From: Oscillospiraceae bacterium
GTDB lineage: Bacteria > Bacillota > Clostridia > Oscillospirales > Oscillospiraceae
Length of the DNA: 16,499 nt
NCBI GenBank assembly: GCA_016296635.1
Contig: JAEDIZ010000046.1
Coordinates: 1 to 16,499, forward strand
Direction: 5' to 3'
The notes under the pieces are model-generated. The model was not told where the DNA came from. It worked only from the letters and a program-made list of their open reading frames with translations, and ran no database searches. This document shows, piece by piece, positions 14,750 to 16,499 of the stretch (the first letter of the stretch is position 1; the number at the start of each line of letters is the position of its first letter). Made by a program: the position numbers and the translations under genes.

Positions 14750-14765
14750 TCGGCATGGAGGAACT

Positions 14766-15863
14766 ATGAAAAAAGAAAACCTGATCGTCATCCTGACCGG
14801 CGTACTGGTCGGTCTCGCAGCGCTCGTTCTGACAGCGCTGGGGAACCCCGCAAACATGGGCTTCTGCATTGCCTGCTTCGAACGTGATATTGCCGGCGCA
14901 CTCGGCCTTCACTCCGCTGCAAAAGTGCAGTATGTCCGCCCTGAAATCATTGGTCTTGTTCTAGGCGCTTTCATCATGGCAATTGCTTCCAAGGAATACC
15001 GCGCAAAGGCCGGTTCCTCTCCTGCAACCCGCTTTATTCTCGGTGCTCTGGTTATGACCGGTGCATTGGCCTTCCTCGGCTGCCCGCTGCGTATGGTCAT
15101 CCGTCTCGGCGGCGGTGATCTGAACGCGCTGGTCGCTCTGTTCGGCTTTGTTGCCGGCATCTTTGTCGGCACCGTTTTTGTCAAGAAGGGCTTCACACTG
15201 AAGAGAAACTATGAAGTCGGCAAGGTTGAAGGCAGCATTCTTCCCGCTGTCCTGCTTCTGATCGGCGTTCTCGTCCTGGCCGTTCCCGCTCTGTTCAAGT
15301 TCAGCGAAGAAGGCCCCGGCTCCAAGCATGCTCCTTTCTGGATCGCTCTTGCCATCCCGCTGGTTGTCGGTGCCATGGCGCAGAAGTCCAGACTCTGCAT
15401 GGTCGGCGGTGTCCGCGACACCATGCTGTTCGGTGATGCGCACCTTCTGTACGGTTTCATTGCAATCTTCGTTACCATTGTCATCGGAAACCTCTGCCTC
15501 GGCAAGTTCAACCTCGGCTTCACCGCGCAGCCCGTTGCACATTCCAGCCATGTTTGGAACTTCCTCGGCATGATGCTCTGCGGCTGGGGCAGCGTTCTGC
15601 TGGGCGGCTGCCCGCTGCGTCAGCTGATTCTGGCCGGCTCCGGCAACGGTGATTCCGCGGTGACCGTTTTCGGCATGATTGCCGGTGCTGCTTTGGCTCA
15701 TAACTTCGGTCTTGCAGGCAACGCCGACCCGGGTCTGAATGAAGCAGGCGAATACATCGTCGGCGGCATCTCCAAGAATGGCAAGTTCGCTGTGATCGGC
15801 GGTCTTGTGATCGTTCTGATCATCTCCCTCATCAATTCCAAGAAGGAGGTAAAGGAAGCATGA
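14766..15863 (+). CDS. YedE/YeeE-family membrane transporter (selenium or thiosulfate compound)
   Basis: A 365-residue integral membrane protein with about nine or ten hydrophobic segments. It has two related halves: MGFCIACFERDIAGAL (31-46) then LGCPLRMVIRLGGGDLNAL (104-122), and SRLCMVGGVRDTMLFG (208-223) then GGCPLRQLILAGSGNGDSAVT (280-300). Cysteines at 34, 37, 106, 211, 272 and 282 sit in these motifs; in the related thiosulfate importer TsuA (YeeE) such cysteines line the path. The family contains TsuA and the YedE proteins annotated as putative selenium transporters because they co-occur with selenium genes. The pairing with a CAVENI-type TusA protein favours the YedE branch, but the substrate is not proven. 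GGAGG precedes the ATG, and the stop overlaps the next gene by 4 bases (ATGA). Confidence 0.88.
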   Translation: MKKENLIVILTGVLVGLAALVLTALGNPANMGFCIACFERDIAGALGLHSAAKVQYVRPEIIGLVLGAFIMAIASKEYRAKAGSSPATRFILGALVMTGALAFLGCPLRMVIRLGGGDLNALVALFGFVAGIFVGTVFVKKGFTLKRNYEVGKVEGSILPAVLLLIGVLVLAVPALFKFSEEGPGSKHAPFWIALAIPLVVGAMAQKSRLCMVGGVRDTMLFGDAHLLYGFIAIFVTIVIGNLCLGKFNLGFTAQPVAHSSHVWNFLGMMLCGWGSVLLGGCPLRQLILAGSGNGDSAVTVFGMIAGAALAHNFGLAGNADPGLNEAGEYIVGGISKNGKFAVIGGLVIVLIISLINSKKEVKEA

Positions 15864-16063
15864 TTGACGCAAGAGGTCTGATCTGCCCCATGCCCGTAGT
15901 CATGGTTCAGAAGGAAGTAAAACAGAATGCACCGACTCAGCTCGAGGTTCTTGTAGATGATCGCTGCGCCGTGGAAAACATCACGCGTTTTGCAAAAAAC
16001 AGCGGCTATCAGGTTGAAACCACCGAGGACGGAAGCGAATTCCGTCTGTCACTCAGCAAATAA
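15860..16063 (+). CDS. TusA-like sulfur/selenium carrier protein
   Basis: A 67-residue protein with the TusA fold signature: MIDARGLICPMPVVMVQKEV, with the CPxP motif and the likely persulfide-carrying Cys9. VDDRCAVENITRFAKNSGY (32-50) resembles the AVENI(T)RFA stretch of the N-terminal half of YedF, a protein found with selenium metabolism. YedF is usually about 190 residues with a DsrE-like second half; here only the TusA part exists, with a proper stop codon and a terminator after it, so it is not a visible truncation. Cys36 is a second cysteine that many relatives lack. It overlaps the transporter gene by ATGA and is translationally coupled. It probably takes the sulfur- or selenium-containing group from the transporter, as TsuB does for TsuA; this is inference. 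Confidence 0.9.
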   Translation: MIDARGLICPMPVVMVQKEVKQNAPTQLEVLVDDRCAVENITRFAKNSGYQVETTEDGSEFRLSLSK

Positions 16064-16081
16064 TTTGATTCACTTGCACCG

Positions 16082-16113
16082 GCCCGCCAAGCTTTGGCGG
16101 GCTGCTTGCTTTT
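16082..16113 (+). terminator. Intrinsic terminator of the YedE-TusA unit
   Basis: GCCCGCCA (16082-16089) pairs with TGGCGGGC (16095-16102), with one more A-T pair inside, followed by TGCTTGCTTTTA. Confidence 0.85.
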
Positions 16114-16134
16114 ATGCGCGTTTCGCGCTATACT
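16106..16134 (+). promoter_or_regulatory. Probable promoter of the DUF5662 gene
   Basis: TTGCTT (16106-16111), a 17-base spacer and TATACT (16129-16134). The spacer holds a perfect short dyad GCGCG-TTT-CGCGC (16116-16128). The -35 box overlaps the tail of the preceding terminator. Confidence 0.5.
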
Positions 16135-16162
16135 GAAAAAAACGCCGAAGGGAACGAAAAAA

Positions 16163-16499
16163 ATGATCAAAGCATGGCAGCATTTCAAAACCATCACGCA
16201 TCATCGCCATCTTGTGCTGCGCGGCTGCTTCCGGATCGGACTGTACCGGCAAGGCTTGATGCACGATCTATCCAAGTATTCGCCGACCGAATTTCGGAAC
16301 GGTGTCAGATACTATCAGGGTACACGCAGTCCCAATGCCGCAGAGCGCGAGGATAAGGGTTATAGTGAAGCGTGGATGCATCATAAAGGCCGCAACCGCC
16401 ACCATTTTGAATACTGGACGGATCTTGGTCTGCAGACCATGGCCTATGAGCCTGTTGCGATGCCGCGAAAATATCTTGCCGAGATGGTCATGGATCGTA
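16163..16499 (+). CDS. DUF5662 family protein, N-terminal part
   Basis: Incomplete at the window end; 112 residues are visible from ATG at 16163, with GAAGGGA about 9 bases upstream. It begins MIKAWQHFKTITHHRHLVLRGCF, then RQGLMHDLSKYSPTEF (29-44), GYSEAWMHHKGRNRHHFEYW (66-85) and MPRKYLAEMVMDR (100-112). The regularly placed His and Asp residues (His34, Asp35, His73, His74, His80, His81) look like an HD-type metal site. I match this layout to DUF5662, common in Clostridia and in phages that infect them; the function is unknown. No signal peptide or membrane segment is visible. It has its own probable promoter and is not in the YedE operon. Confidence 0.8.
   Translation, partial: MIKAWQHFKTITHHRHLVLRGCFRIGLYRQGLMHDLSKYSPTEFRNGVRYYQGTRSPNAAEREDKGYSEAWMHHKGRNRHHFEYWTDLGLQTMAYEPVAMPRKYLAEMVMDR

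Noticed and set aside
14766..16063. Selenocysteine codon in the YedE or TusA gene
   Set aside because: Both frames are complete with cysteine at the motif positions and no in-frame TGA; no SECIS-like hairpin was needed to explain them.

Overview
The window reads as ordinary chromosome from a Gram-positive, low-to-mid GC Bacillota, most likely a gut-type Clostridia of the Oscillospiraceae/Ruminococcaceae kind. The reasons are RNase J, a SigA-type housekeeping sigma factor, a gdpP-rplI-dnaB cluster, a tilS-hpt-ftsH cluster, strong GGAGG-type ribosome binding sites, frequent TTG starts, a lipobox lipoprotein and a DUF5662 protein. The taxon is an inference from gene content; no rRNA is present. 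I see no tRNA, rRNA, CRISPR array, insertion sequence or phage gene.

Layout. Bases 1-515 (+) hold the 3' end of a TRAP-transporter permease. It converges on a minus-strand pair at 566-2458: a secreted lipoprotein of unknown function, then a small membrane-anchored protein built from five 22-residue repeats. Also on the minus strand are rpoD/sigA (2576-3721), with its own promoter and terminator, and rnjA (RNase J, 3913-5568). The 428-base gap 5569-5996 carries divergent promoters and a long, apparently structured leader for rnjA.

From 6012 to 13676 (+) runs a tight housekeeping operon: gdpP (c-di-AMP phosphodiesterase), rplI (ribosomal protein bL9), dnaB (replicative helicase), tilS (tRNA-Ile lysidine synthetase), hpt (purine salvage) and ftsH (membrane protease). 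It joins two clusters that are separate in Bacillus subtilis. A GC-rich hairpin ends it. Next come a TIGR01212-type radical SAM gene (13734-14669) and, between terminators, a two-gene unit of a YedE/YeeE-family transporter plus a TusA-like carrier (14766-16063), probably for a selenium or thiosulfate compound. The window ends inside a DUF5662 gene.

The least explained parts are the 22-residue-repeat protein with its lipoprotein partner, the rnjA leader RNA, and the small YedE-TusA unit with a possible operator. I did not find a clearly new multi-gene system; most of the window is conserved core machinery.
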